Positions 1-8,482 of a stretch of DNA of 55,943 nt are shown one piece after another. The notes beneath the pieces are model-generated. The model was not told the DNA's origin. It saw nothing but the letters and a program-made list of their open reading frames with translations, and did no database searches. The stretch's first letter is position 1. Every line of letters begins with the position of its first letter. The position numbers and the translations under genes are program-made. This stretch comes from an uncultured Selenomonadaceae bacterium (GTDB lineage Bacteria > Bacillota > Negativicutes > Selenomonadales > Selenomonadaceae). The DNA lies in contig CAJOHN010000009.1 of NCBI GenBank assembly GCA_905234235.1, positions 1-55,943 of the forward strand, given 5' to 3'.

Positions 1-123
1 GCTGACATCGCTAAGGAAATGACGAACTACATGAAGTATTCGGTACTCGCGCAGGCGTCTCAGTACATGATGGCTCAAGCTGGTCAGAATGCGTTCTCGG
101 TACTTAACCTCCTCCAAGCATAA
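1..123 (+). CDS. Flagellin, C-terminal end (partial, enters from the left)
   Basis: The first 40 codons read in frame 1 to a TAA at 121-123 and match the C-terminal D0 helix of flagellin (ADIAKEMTNYMKY, ending in VLNLLQA). The downstream flagellin ends in an almost identical helix (ADMAKEMTDYMKY, VLNLLQA), so the two are tandem paralogues. The D0 helix lines the core of the filament and is recognised during export by the flagellar type III machinery. The start and middle lie outside the window, so total length and variable region are unknown. It has its own terminator about 100 nt downstream. Confidence 0.9.
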   Translation, partial: ADIAKEMTNYMKYSVLAQASQYMMAQAGQNAFSVLNLLQA

Positions 124-220
124 GGGTTGCAGATTCTGCTATCGTTGCGGGATATGCACTCCGGGATTCGGAGATGTTATTTCGAGTTTAGGATTATGTG
201 CAAAACTTACACGACAATTA

Positions 221-252
221 AAAGCTCGTCGGCTACGGTCGGCGGGCTTTTT
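221..252 (+). terminator. Rho-independent terminator of the first flagellin
   Basis: An imperfect stem with G-U pairs (left arm AGCTCGTCGG, right arm GGTCGGCGGGCT) is followed by a T run. It closes the first flagellin transcript, so the second flagellin is transcribed separately. Confidence 0.7.
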
Positions 253-386
253 GCTTTGTGCAGGGGCTTCGTTTTACCATAACCGAGTAATACTTCATAG
301 CGGTTCCGATTTCGATAGGTTGTTCTGCCTGACGAAAGCCGTAGCATCGGCGCGGTTATACCAGAAAAATTTTACTCGTTCAAGAT

Positions 387-415
387 TTGACAAAGCGGCG
401 CGTTTTATGTTAATG
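387..415 (+). promoter_or_regulatory. Possible promoter of the second flagellin
   Basis: TTGACA at 387-392 is followed after 17 nt by TTAATG at 410-415. This is the only good -35 element in the 347-nt gap between the flagellins (124-470), which otherwise holds just the terminator. I did not find a convincing sigma-28 box (TAAA, spacer, GCCGATAA), which would be expected for a late flagellar gene, so the assignment is tentative. Confidence 0.35.
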
Positions 416-470
416 TCCGTTTTACAATTAAGGGAAAAAATTTTTTTAGTAGGTCAAGGAGGAAATAAAA

Positions 471-1781
471 ATGAGTGCTGTAATTAACACGAACGTTGCG
501 GCGATCCGTACTCACGGAGTGTACAATCGCAATAACGACAACATGAACGCGGCGATGACCAGAATCGCTACCGCGCAAAAAATCAACAGCCCACGCGATA
601 ACGCCTCCGATTGGGCTATCTCGGAGCGTATGCGCGAACGTATCAATTCCCTTAACCAAGCTAATCAGAACGTCCAAAACGATACCGCTATGACTAAAAC
701 TGCAGTTGGCGGCATTCAGAATACTATCGACATCCTTAAAACCGTCAAAGATAAAATCCTCAACGCGGCAAATGCTACTACCGACGACGAATCTCGCAAA
801 ATTATTCAGACCGAAGTTAATAGCCTTATCGAACAAGTCAACGATAACGCCAGCAATGTTAAATTCAACGGCATGATTCTCCTTGATGGCAGTAAAACCG
901 ATAAATCTGCCTCGAATGTTGCAACGATTCAAATGAACATTATCAAAACAGACGATACAAATTGGGGAAGTAACACGGCGGCTAATGCCAATTTGCAATA
1001 TTTATCGAGCGATTTCGGAGCCACCGGACGTAATGTTAAGCTGACTTACACGAACGTTGGCGATACAGCCTCTTCCGTAACAACCGCAGGACAATTTGAA
1101 AGTACCGATAAAGTTAGTGCCCTCATTACTGATATGAATGCCAGATTAGCTGAGGACGGCGCAAATTTTAGGCTTCAATACGTAAGAAAAGATGACGCTT
1201 TCGACCACGTAATTAATCAAGATGGAACTCCCGCAAAATCTAAGGCGACAGGTATTTTTGCCGTTGGTATCGTCAGTGGCGCAGATGGCGGCTTTACTCT
1301 CAGCAAATTGGAAGTGGTTACCGGTTCCTCGCCAATATCAAGTTTTAGGTTAATAAGCACTGCACTGGACGTTAATTCCGGTAGCGGTGTTGTTTTTCAA
1401 GTCGGCGACGAAGTCGGCATGGAAATAACTTTCAACATACCCAGCATGAAGTTCAGCGACATTTCCGGTACGAGCGGCATTGATGTAACGACGGAGACCG
1501 GCAGGACGGCGGGACTTACAGCTATCGATAAAGCTATCTCGACGGCACTTAGTACAGGAACAAAGCTTGGCTCGGTAGAAACGCGGCTCGGATACACCGC
1601 TGATAATCTCTCCACGCAGATTGAAAACCTTGCGGCGTCGGATTCGGCAATTCGCGATGCTGATATGGCTAAGGAAATGACGGATTACATGAAATACATA
1701 GTACTTTCGCAAGCGTCGGAATATATGTTGGCGCAAGCGGGGCAAAATAGTTCCGCAGTACTCAATCTCCTCCAAGCATAA
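471..1781 (+). CDS. Flagellin, complete
   Basis: 436-residue flagellin and main filament subunit, secreted through the flagellar type III apparatus. The N-terminal D0/D1 region (about 1-140) shows the conserved start MSAVINTNVAAIRTHG and the INSPRDNASDWAISERM segment. A variable central domain (about 150-345) is rich in Ser/Thr/Asp, and the C-terminal helix (about 350-436) ends in VLNLLQA. The ATG at 471 follows AAGGAGG at a good distance. The variable domain makes this a mid-sized flagellin that could accept O-glycans, but nothing here proves modification. It lies downstream of a paralogue and ends in its own terminator. Confidence 0.95.
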   Translation: MSAVINTNVAAIRTHGVYNRNNDNMNAAMTRIATAQKINSPRDNASDWAISERMRERINSLNQANQNVQNDTAMTKTAVGGIQNTIDILKTVKDKILNAANATTDDESRKIIQTEVNSLIEQVNDNASNVKFNGMILLDGSKTDKSASNVATIQMNIIKTDDTNWGSNTAANANLQYLSSDFGATGRNVKLTYTNVGDTASSVTTAGQFESTDKVSALITDMNARLAEDGANFRLQYVRKDDAFDHVINQDGTPAKSKATGIFAVGIVSGADGGFTLSKLEVVTGSSPISSFRLISTALDVNSGSGVVFQVGDEVGMEITFNIPSMKFSDISGTSGIDVTTETGRTAGLTAIDKAISTALSTGTKLGSVETRLGYTADNLSTQIENLAASDSAIRDADMAKEMTDYMKYIVLSQASEYMLAQAGQNSSAVLNLLQA

Positions 1782-1810
1782 TCATGATTAAAACTAAAAC
1801 ATTACCATAG

Positions 1811-1848
1811 AAAAAAGCTCGTCAATTCCGGTCGGCGAGCTTTTTTTT
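1811..1848 (+). terminator. Rho-independent terminator of the second flagellin
   Basis: An 11-bp stem (AAAAAAGCTCG with CGAGCTTTTTT) is followed by a run of eight T. It resembles the terminator after the first flagellin, consistent with tandem duplication of the whole unit. The lysR gene converges on it from the other strand. Confidence 0.85.
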
Positions 1849-1864
1849 GCGTATTTGTAATGGA

Positions 1865-2758
1865 TTATTCCTTGATAAAAAGTTCCCTGAAGAGTTCGAT
1901 AAAATTTTTGCAAGCGGTCGAGAGCGTTTGATTTTTGCGCCAAGCAACGACGGTATGAGTTGTCATTTCGGGCTCGACGATTCGCTTATAAACTAAATCG
2001 CCGTCGGTGAGGAGCCGCTTGCCGGAGAAAGGAATCATCGCCGCGCCGAGTTTCATTTTAACCATAAGCAAATCCTGAACAATGCTATCGGAGACGCAGA
2101 TAATATTCGGATCGAAGTCAAGTTTTTTACAGGCGGCAATGAAATTCGACTTCCAACGGAGCGGAATAATCAGCGGCTGGTCTTTAAGTTCTTCAAGCTT
2201 GACGGTCGATTTATTTTTGCCGCAGACGTTGTCCGAATTCATAACCATAACAAGCGGCTCATTGGGCAGGACAAGCAACTCATAAGCGAGATTATCAACT
2301 TGCGTGCGCGTGATAGCGACTTCAATCATGCGAGTATCAAGCAGTTCGATAATCCTCGCGCCTTCCGCCTCCCAAATTTCAAACGTGACATCGGGATAAC
2401 GCTTGCGGAATTCGGCGATTAAATCGGGGAGAATCATCGCGCCGGAAGTTGTGATAGTCCCGATACGAATCGTGCCCTTCGTGCCGCTGCCGATTTCTGT
2501 AATTTCGCGGACGGTGCCGTCGACGAGCCCCAAAATACTTTCGACGCGCCCATAAAGAAGTTGTCCTGCCTCCGTTAATCGGATTCTTCGTGAGCCGCGT
2601 TCAAAAAGTTTCACGTGCAAATTTTCTTCGAGGTGTTTCATTTGGCGGCTGAGGGCGGGTTGCGCTATTCCTAAACGTTGCGCGGCGTGGCTGATATTTC
2701 CCTCCTCAACTATTGCGAAAAACGCTCGCATGTCTTTAATGCCGATACTTTGTCCCAT
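1865..2758 (-). CDS. LysR-family transcriptional regulator
   Basis: 297 residues, the usual LysR length. The winged helix-turn-helix is N-terminal (about 8-66, with the segment GNISHAAQRLGIAQPALSRQ), followed by a linker helix and a two-lobed periplasmic-binding-like effector domain (about 90-295). The ATG at 2758 is preceded by GGAGATGAC. It is divergent from gltX across 118 nt, the common arrangement for an autoregulated LysR gene, but gltX is an unlikely sole target. The ligand is not predictable. It may control the redox genes beyond gltX or a gene elsewhere. Confidence 0.9.
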   Translation of the reverse strand: MGQSIGIKDMRAFFAIVEEGNISHAAQRLGIAQPALSRQMKHLEENLHVKLFERGSRRIRLTEAGQLLYGRVESILGLVDGTVREITEIGSGTKGTIRIGTITTSGAMILPDLIAEFRKRYPDVTFEIWEAEGARIIELLDTRMIEVAITRTQVDNLAYELLVLPNEPLVMVMNSDNVCGKNKSTVKLEELKDQPLIIPLRWKSNFIAACKKLDFDPNIICVSDSIVQDLLMVKMKLGAAMIPFSGKRLLTDGDLVYKRIVEPEMTTHTVVAWRKNQTLSTACKNFIELFRELFIKE

Positions 2759-2876
2759 TGGTTAAGTCATCTCCATAAAAAATTTTTCTGTCGGCAATTC
2801 AAAAGTTGTAAATATTATAGCACACTCTTGCGCGATGTGATATAGTTTAGCCATTATAATTTTTGGAGGAGATATT
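2759..2876. promoter_or_regulatory. Divergent lysR/gltX promoter region
   Basis: Rightward -10 candidates are TATAGT (2840-2845) and TATAAT (2855-2860). The latter would leave a leader of only about 10 nt before the TTG of gltX. A leftward TATAAT lies at 2814-2819 for lysR. No strong -35 boxes are visible. The area is AT-rich and is the natural site for LysR binding. Confidence 0.45.
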
Positions 2877-4214
2877 TTGAACAGAGTAAGAACGAGATTT
2901 GCGCCAAGTCCGACCGGTTACATGCACATTGGCAATTTGCGGACGGCTCTTTATGCTTATTTGTTTGCGAAGTCGCAGGGCGGCGATTTTATTTTGCGGA
3001 TTGAAGACACTGACCGCGCTCGTTACGTCGCCGATGCTGTGGAGTTTATCGAACGAACTCTTGCCGCCGCGCAGATTATTCCAGATGAAAGTCCCGCGTT
3101 GGGAGGAAAGTTCGCGCCTTACGTTCAGAGCGAGCGCATGGACATTTACAAAAAATATGCAGAAGAACTTGTCGCGAACGGGCACGCTTATTACGAGGAA
3201 AGCGAAAACGGCGTAGCGATTCGCCAGAAAATGCCTAAAGTCGGCGAGACAACTTTTTACGACGTATTGCACGGCAACATCACGATTGCGAACTCGGAAC
3301 TTGAGGATCAAGTTTTATTGAAGAGCGACGGCATGCCGACTTACAATTTCGCGAACGTTATCGACGATCATTTGATGGAAGTTTCGCACATAATCAGAGG
3401 CACGGAATTTATCACGTCGACGCCAAAGCACGTTTTACTTTACGAATATTTTGGCTGGGAATTGCCGACGTTTATTCATTTGGCACCGGTTATGGGCAAA
3501 GCTGACGACGGTACAATTTCCAAACTCAGCAAACGTCACGGCGCGACGAGTTTTAACGATTTGATTGAGGCGGGTTATCTGCCCGAAGCGATTACGAATT
3601 ACGTTGCGCTGTTAGGTTGGAGCCCGAAAAATTCTTGCCAAGAAATTTTTAGCATGGACGAGCTGATTAAAAGTTTCAGCCTCGACGGTTTAAGCAAATC
3701 GCCGGCGGTTTTCGATTACGCCAAACTCGATTGGATGAGCGGCGAATATTTCAAGGTTATGAGCGATGAAAATTTTGCCTGCGCGGCTGAAAAATATCTG
3801 GTTGACTTCGACACTTCGCGAAAAATTTTCCTTGCGAGCCTGCTGAAAACTCGCGTCGCCAAACTTTCCGACATTCCCACGATGATTGCTTTCCTTAAAA
3901 ATTTGCCGCCGTTTGATATTGAACTCTTCACGAACAAAAGAAATAAAATCACGCCCGAAAAGTCCGCTGAGATAATTTCTGCCGCGATTAAAATTTTGGA
4001 GCAAGTCGACGATTGGACGCTTGACACGCTTAACGAAAAAATTTCCGCGCAGGTTACGGCTTCGGGCTTGAAAGTCGGAACTGTCATGTGGCCGTTGCGA
4101 ATCGCGCTTTCAATGCAAAAAGTCACACCGGGCGGCGTCACAGAAATTTTATATCTGCTCGGCAAAGAAACTTCCCTTGAACGTCTGAACGACGCGCTGA
4201 AAAATTTATCTTGA
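2877..4214 (+). CDS. gltX: Glutamyl-tRNA synthetase
   Basis: Charges tRNA-Glu (and possibly tRNA-Gln for later transamidation) in the cytoplasm. It is a class I synthetase: the HIGH-type motif is HIGN at 17-20 inside PSPTGYMHIGN, and the KMSKS-type motif is KLSKR at about 216-220. The Rossmann fold spans roughly 1-310 and the C-terminal helical anticodon-binding domain is about 330-445. At 445 residues it is shorter than the common 480-500 form but within the family range. The start is TTG at 2877 behind GGAGGA. The residues that decide between discriminating and non-discriminating enzyme cannot be judged by eye. Confidence 0.95.
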   Translation: MNRVRTRFAPSPTGYMHIGNLRTALYAYLFAKSQGGDFILRIEDTDRARYVADAVEFIERTLAAAQIIPDESPALGGKFAPYVQSERMDIYKKYAEELVANGHAYYEESENGVAIRQKMPKVGETTFYDVLHGNITIANSELEDQVLLKSDGMPTYNFANVIDDHLMEVSHIIRGTEFITSTPKHVLLYEYFGWELPTFIHLAPVMGKADDGTISKLSKRHGATSFNDLIEAGYLPEAITNYVALLGWSPKNSCQEIFSMDELIKSFSLDGLSKSPAVFDYAKLDWMSGEYFKVMSDENFACAAEKYLVDFDTSRKIFLASLLKTRVAKLSDIPTMIAFLKNLPPFDIELFTNKRNKITPEKSAEIISAAIKILEQVDDWTLDTLNEKISAQVTASGLKVGTVMWPLRIALSMQKVTPGGVTEILYLLGKETSLERLNDALKNLS

Positions 4215-4271
4215 CTTGAAGTCGCCTCAAAAGATTATAGTTGCGAGGAAAATTTTTAGGGAGGGATTTTT

Positions 4272-5241
4272 ATGCAGTATGTGAAGTTTGGCAACACGGG
4301 CATGGACGTTTCGCGAATATGTTTGGGCATGATGAGTTTCGGCAAGCCCGGCAAAGAGAATGGCGTTTTCCCTTGGGCGAAGACTTACGAGGACGGCAAG
4401 GAAATGTTCAAGCGGGCGATTAAGCTCGGAATTAACTACTTCGACACCGCCAACGTTTATCAAATGGGCACCAGCGAAGAAATTACCGGACGTTACATTA
4501 AGGACTTCGGGCTTGACCGCGATGAGATTGTCGTTGCGACGAAAGTTAATTTTGAAATGCGCCCTGGTCGTCCGAATGGCGGCGGACTTTCGCGTAAAAA
4601 TATCATGGCGGAGATTGACCACAGCTTGAAACGTTTGCAACTCGATTATGTCGACGTTTACCAAATTCATCGCCTCGACCCGAATACGCCAATGGAGGAA
4701 ATTATGGAGGCGTTGCATGACGTGGTTAAGAGTGTCAACAATTTTTGCGTGGCAACTTGAACGCCTTCAGAATATCGCGGAATCTCACGGCTGGACAAAA
4801 TTTGCCTCACTTCAACCGCAGTACAATTTGATTTACCGCGAGGAAGAACGCGAGATTATGCCGCTGTGCATGGATAGGAAAATGGCAGTCATTCCTTGGT
4901 CGCCGTTAGCTGGAGGACGTTGCGCTCACGCTTGGGGAACTAAGACGGCTCGCAACTCGATTGATGAAGTTTCGCCGATGGTTTGGAGTAAAACTGATGA
5001 CGTTGATAAAATCGTCGTCGATAACCTCGAACAAGTTGCAAAGGAACTCGGCTATTCAATGGCGCAAACGTCGTTGGCGTGGATGTTAAGCAAGCCGTTC
5101 ATAACCGCGCCGATAGTCGGGACGACTTCCGTTAAGCACATAGAGGAGGCAGTCTCCGCGCTCGACATCAAACTCGACGACGCAATAATTAAAAAGTTGG
5201 AAGCTCCGTACGTGCCGCATATCAAGACGGGCGCATTTTGA
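4272..5241 (+). pseudogene. Aldo/keto reductase, broken by an out-of-frame deletion
   Basis: The N-terminal half (ATG 4272, GGGAGGG upstream) reads in frame to about 4733 with the AKR catalytic set: Asp and Tyr in YFDTANVYQMG, Lys in VVATKVNF, and YQIHR. The second half continues in another frame from about 4735 (FAWQLERLQNIAESHGWTKF) to a stop at 5239-5241. Family members have about eight residues (GKVRYIGA-like) between KS and the FAWQ segment; here they are missing, with a net loss near 23 nt that shifts the frame. The first frame stops at 4760. A sequencing or assembly fault is possible, but a deletion of this size is more likely real. It heads the SDR-flavodoxin-hydrolase group. Confidence 0.8.
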
Positions 5242-5255
5242 TTGGAGGTTTTATC

Positions 5256-6089
5256 ATGAAAGACGTTGTAGTTTTAGTTGGTTCCGGCTCAATCGGGCAG
5301 GCAATCGCTCGGCGTGTAGGCGCGGGCAAGCACGTTGTCTTGGGAGATTTGAAATTGGAGGCGGCGCAGGCGGCGGCTGATATTTTGGAGAACGCGGGCT
5401 TTGAAACTTCAGCAATCGCCGTAGACATTTCGAGTCGCGAATCGATTTTGAATCTGATTGAACACGCAAAGCAATACGGCGCGGTGAAAAATTTTATTAA
5501 CGCGGCGGGCGTCAGTCCTTCGCAAGCTCCGGTTTCCGCGATTTTAAAAGTCGATTTATACGGCACGGCAGTTTTGCTTGAAGAGTTCGGTAAAATAATC
5601 GCGGACGGCGGGAGCGGGATAATAATTTCTTCGCAGAGCGGACACAGACTCGCGGCATTGACGGAAGAACAAAATTTCCAACTCGCCACGACGCCGACGG
5701 AAGAACTTTTAAATCTGCCGTTTATCAAAGAGATAACCGACACGCTTAAGGCTTATCAATATTCTAAACGTTGCAATGTCCTGCGCGTCATGGGACAGGC
5801 GACGGCTTGGGGTAAACGTGGCGCGACGATTAATTCAATCAGTCCCGGCATAATCATTACGCCGCTCGCTAACGACGAACTTAAAGGACCACGCGGCGAA
5901 GGTTATCGGAATATGTTGAAAGCGTCGCCCGCAGGCAGAGCCGGTACGCCCGATGAAGTCGGAGACCTCGCAGAATTTTTGATGAGCAGTCGCGGTAGAT
6001 TTATCAGCGGCGCAGATATTCTGATTGACGGCGGCACGACTGCTTCTTATTTCTTTGGCGACTTACAATATCTTAAGAAAACGCATTGA
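5256..6089 (+). CDS. Short-chain dehydrogenase/reductase (SDR), substrate unknown
   Basis: 277-residue Rossmann oxidoreductase. The nucleotide-binding glycine motif GSGSIGQ is at 9-15, NAAG at about 82-85, and the catalytic YxxxK is Tyr167-Lys171 (YQYSK), with a Ser upstream (SSQSG). A C-terminal GADILIDGG segment is typical of classical SDRs. ATG 5256 is chosen over the upstream in-frame ATG at 5238 because TTGGAGG lies between them. The substrate is not predictable. It immediately follows the broken aldo-keto reductase and is likely in one operon with flavodoxin, hydrolase and acetyltransferase. Confidence 0.85.
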   Translation: MKDVVVLVGSGSIGQAIARRVGAGKHVVLGDLKLEAAQAAADILENAGFETSAIAVDISSRESILNLIEHAKQYGAVKNFINAAGVSPSQAPVSAILKVDLYGTAVLLEEFGKIIADGGSGIIISSQSGHRLAALTEEQNFQLATTPTEELLNLPFIKEITDTLKAYQYSKRCNVLRVMGQATAWGKRGATINSISPGIIITPLANDELKGPRGEGYRNMLKASPAGRAGTPDEVGDLAEFLMSSRGRFISGADILIDGGTTASYFFGDLQYLKKTH

Positions 6090-6098
6090 GGTGGCGTC

Positions 6099-6731
6099 AT
6101 GAAAAAATTTCTTTTGCTTTTGCTGGTAATGTTTACTATGGGCGGTTGCGGCAATGAGGCTAAAACTCCCGCCGAGCCCGAATCTAAATCGGTAAGCGCG
6201 GCTCCTGCCGATAAAAAAATTCTTGTCGTGTACTTTTCACGCACGGGCGAAGAGTATAACGTCGGCAACATAACCAAAGGCAACACGGCGATAATCGCGG
6301 AGATGATTGCGCAAAAGACGGGCGCGGATATTTTTGAAGTCAAAGCCGCCACGCCTTACCCCGATAACTACAACGCTTGCACGGAACTCGCTAAACAGGA
6401 ACTTGAAGCGAATGTCCGCCCCGCCCTTGCAAAAAATATCGACAACCTCGCGCAGTACGATACAATTTTTATCGGCTATCCGATCTGGTGGTCGGCAATT
6501 CCAAGAGTTATGATGACTTTCCTTGAGAGCAACGATTTCAGCGGCAAGACGATTATTCCATTCTGCACACACGGCGGCAGTGGCTTAGCTGGTACTGAAC
6601 GCGAAATTAAAAACGCTTGCCCGAACTCAAAAGTTCTCGACGGCTTGGCAATTTCGGGACGTACCGCGCAGAATGATTTGGCTACTGCTCAAAAAGATGT
6701 CGACGCTTGGTTGAAAGGGCTCGGCTACTAA
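6099..6731 (+). CDS. Lipoprotein flavodoxin
   Basis: 210 residues. A lipoprotein signal ends in the lipobox MGGC with Cys17, so the protein should be anchored outside the cytoplasmic membrane. A flavodoxin-like domain follows (about 45-210): the FMN phosphate loop is near VVYFSRTG, and GYPIWWSAIPRV and THGGSG correspond to the isoalloxazine-contacting loops. It belongs to the flavodoxin-like oxidoreductases often found next to aldo-keto reductases and SDRs in anaerobes. It presumably carries electrons at the cell surface; the partner is unknown. It starts 9 nt after the SDR. Confidence 0.85.
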   Translation: MKKFLLLLLVMFTMGGCGNEAKTPAEPESKSVSAAPADKKILVVYFSRTGEEYNVGNITKGNTAIIAEMIAQKTGADIFEVKAATPYPDNYNACTELAKQELEANVRPALAKNIDNLAQYDTIFIGYPIWWSAIPRVMMTFLESNDFSGKTIIPFCTHGGSGLAGTEREIKNACPNSKVLDGLAISGRTAQNDLATAQKDVDAWLKGLGY

Positions 6732-6746
6732 AAAGGGGATTACGCT

Positions 6747-7853
6747 ATGAAGAAAAAAATCTGCGCGGCGTTGGCGGCAGGTTTAATCGCGTTCGGCTCA
6801 TTCAGCTTGGTCGACGCGGCTAAACCGATTATGATTCAAGAACAAGGCTCTTTCACTGTGGGCGGCACATATAAAGAGCGTCCTGGAAAATTTTCGCAAG
6901 AAAACTTCGTGGCGGAGGACGGGCAACGGGCTTATGGCGATTTTGCTTACGTGGAATATCAAAAGCCTGTACGCGCTAAAAAGTTGCCTCTCATCTTTCA
7001 ACATGGCGGAGCTCAGTCGAAACGCACTTGGGAATCCGGTCCCGACGGTCGCGAAGGATTTAATACCATGTTTGTTCGTGCCGGTTACTCGGTTTATTTG
7101 GTTGACCAGCCCCGAAGTGGCGAAGCTAATCTCTCCACAGAGGCGGTAACTCCTGATACTCCTTGGGCAAGCAATCCAATGTACGGCGATAAGACCCTCT
7201 ATGTACTGTCTCGTATCGGGCACTACGACGCGGCTGGTAATCCCGTTCCCAACGCGCAATTCCCTAAAGGCGAAAAAAATTATCAAGCTTTTCAGCAGAG
7301 CTGGACGATTGGCTCCGGTCCCTTAGATAATGATTTGAACGCCGACGTTCTTGCCGAGTTGGTGAATCAGCAAAAAGACGGCGCGATTTTAGTTACTCAT
7401 TCTATGGGCGGCACAATCGGCTGGCGCACGGCTATTCGCACAGATAAGGTAAAAGCGATTATTTCCTACGAACCGGGCGGCACTCCATTTGTTTTTCCCG
7501 AAACTGAAATGCCCAAAATTACCGAAGCTCGTTTCAAGGCACTGTCCGCCTCTGCTATGGGCGTTCCGATGGAGGATTTTCTAAAGCTCACTAAGATACC
7601 TATTGTTCTCTATTATGGCGACTACATTGAGATGGACTCGGAAAACGTTGGCGAGCAAAAATGGGCTTGCGAATACGCCCTAGCTGAACAATTTGTAGCG
7701 GCGATTAACAGACACGGCGGCGATGCAACACTTGTACACTTGCCGGAAATCGGGATAACCGGAAATTCTCATTTCATGATGCAAGAAAAAAATAGCAAGC
7801 AGATTATGGAGCTGGCACTTACTTGGTTGAAGTCGAAAGGGCTTGATAAATAA
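6747..7853 (+). CDS. Secreted alpha/beta-hydrolase (esterase-like)
   Basis: 368 residues. A cleavable signal peptide (about 1-25, ending near VDAAKP) is followed by an alpha/beta-hydrolase fold. The nucleophile elbow is THSMGG with Ser219, the oxyanion region is QHGGAQS, and a late His in GNSHFMM is a candidate for the triad. The product would work in the periplasm or outside the cell, probably on an ester or lactone; the substrate is unknown. Its stop overlaps the ATG of the next gene by one base (TAATG at 7851-7855), so the two are translationally coupled. Confidence 0.85.
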   Translation: MKKKICAALAAGLIAFGSFSLVDAAKPIMIQEQGSFTVGGTYKERPGKFSQENFVAEDGQRAYGDFAYVEYQKPVRAKKLPLIFQHGGAQSKRTWESGPDGREGFNTMFVRAGYSVYLVDQPRSGEANLSTEAVTPDTPWASNPMYGDKTLYVLSRIGHYDAAGNPVPNAQFPKGEKNYQAFQQSWTIGSGPLDNDLNADVLAELVNQQKDGAILVTHSMGGTIGWRTAIRTDKVKAIISYEPGGTPFVFPETEMPKITEARFKALSASAMGVPMEDFLKLTKIPIVLYYGDYIEMDSENVGEQKWACEYALAEQFVAAINRHGGDATLVHLPEIGITGNSHFMMQEKNSKQIMELALTWLKSKGLDK

Positions 7854-8410
7854 TGAATGTCTTTGAGAATCTGCGCGGCGGCAAACCGTATCACATATTC
7901 GACGAGGATTATAAGCGTGAGGCTCACGGCGAATTTAAACGTTGTCGTCATTTGTGTTGGCTGATTAATTCTACAGACCCCGACGAACAACAAAAGATTT
8001 GGGAATTGGAGCGCGAGCTTTTCAACGGGAACTTTGACGCAACAAATTTCTTGACGCCGCCTTTCCAAATTGATTGCGCGTGCAGAATGTTTCTCGGTAA
8101 AAATGTTTTCGCGAATCACGGCTTAACGGTTATGTCAGTCGGCACGATAACGGTTGAGGATGGCGTGATGTTCGGTCCGGAAGTCGGCTTGTTTACTGTT
8201 AATCACGAGCCAAAAAATATCCGCGTCATCATGACTAAGGAAATTTTGATTAAAAAGAATGCGTGGATTGGTGCGCGAGTAAATATTTTGCCCGGCGTGA
8301 CGATTGGCGAGAATGCGATTGTCGGGACGGGCTCAGTCGTCACAAAAGATATTCCCGATAACGCGGTCGCCGTCGGAAATCCTGCGCGGGTTATTAAGAT
8401 TATCGATTAG
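7853..8410 (+). CDS. Sugar O-acetyltransferase (maltose/galactoside type)
   Basis: 185 residues, LacA/Maa/NodL family. The N-terminal helical substrate domain (about 1-60) precedes a left-handed parallel beta-helix with hexapeptide repeats (IGARVNILPGVTIGENAIVG). His in VNHEP is the expected catalytic base for acetyl-CoA-dependent O-acetylation of a sugar or other hydroxyl. It ends in the standard VAVGNPARVIK segment. It is coupled to the hydrolase, suggesting an acylation/deacylation pair on the same surface substrate, which is an inference. Confidence 0.88.
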   Translation: MNVFENLRGGKPYHIFDEDYKREAHGEFKRCRHLCWLINSTDPDEQQKIWELERELFNGNFDATNFLTPPFQIDCACRMFLGKNVFANHGLTVMSVGTITVEDGVMFGPEVGLFTVNHEPKNIRVIMTKEILIKKNAWIGARVNILPGVTIGENAIVGTGSVVTKDIPDNAVAVGNPARVIKIID

Positions 8411-8422
8411 TAATTCTGATTC

Positions 8423-8451
8423 TTTCCAAAAAGTTTGATGTCATGTATAAT
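8423..8451 (+). promoter_or_regulatory. lepA promoter
   Basis: TTTCCA (8423-8428), a 17-nt spacer and a perfect TATAAT (8446-8451) lie in the short gap after the acetyltransferase gene and upstream of the GTG start of lepA. Confidence 0.65.
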
Positions 8452-8482
8452 GCTCCCAACAAAGATAAGGGAGATTTTTTTT

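Noticed and set aside
89-487. Reading frame of 132 codons over the flagellin spacer
   Set aside because: It begins inside the first flagellin, has no ribosome site, no family resemblance, and spans a terminator and promoter.
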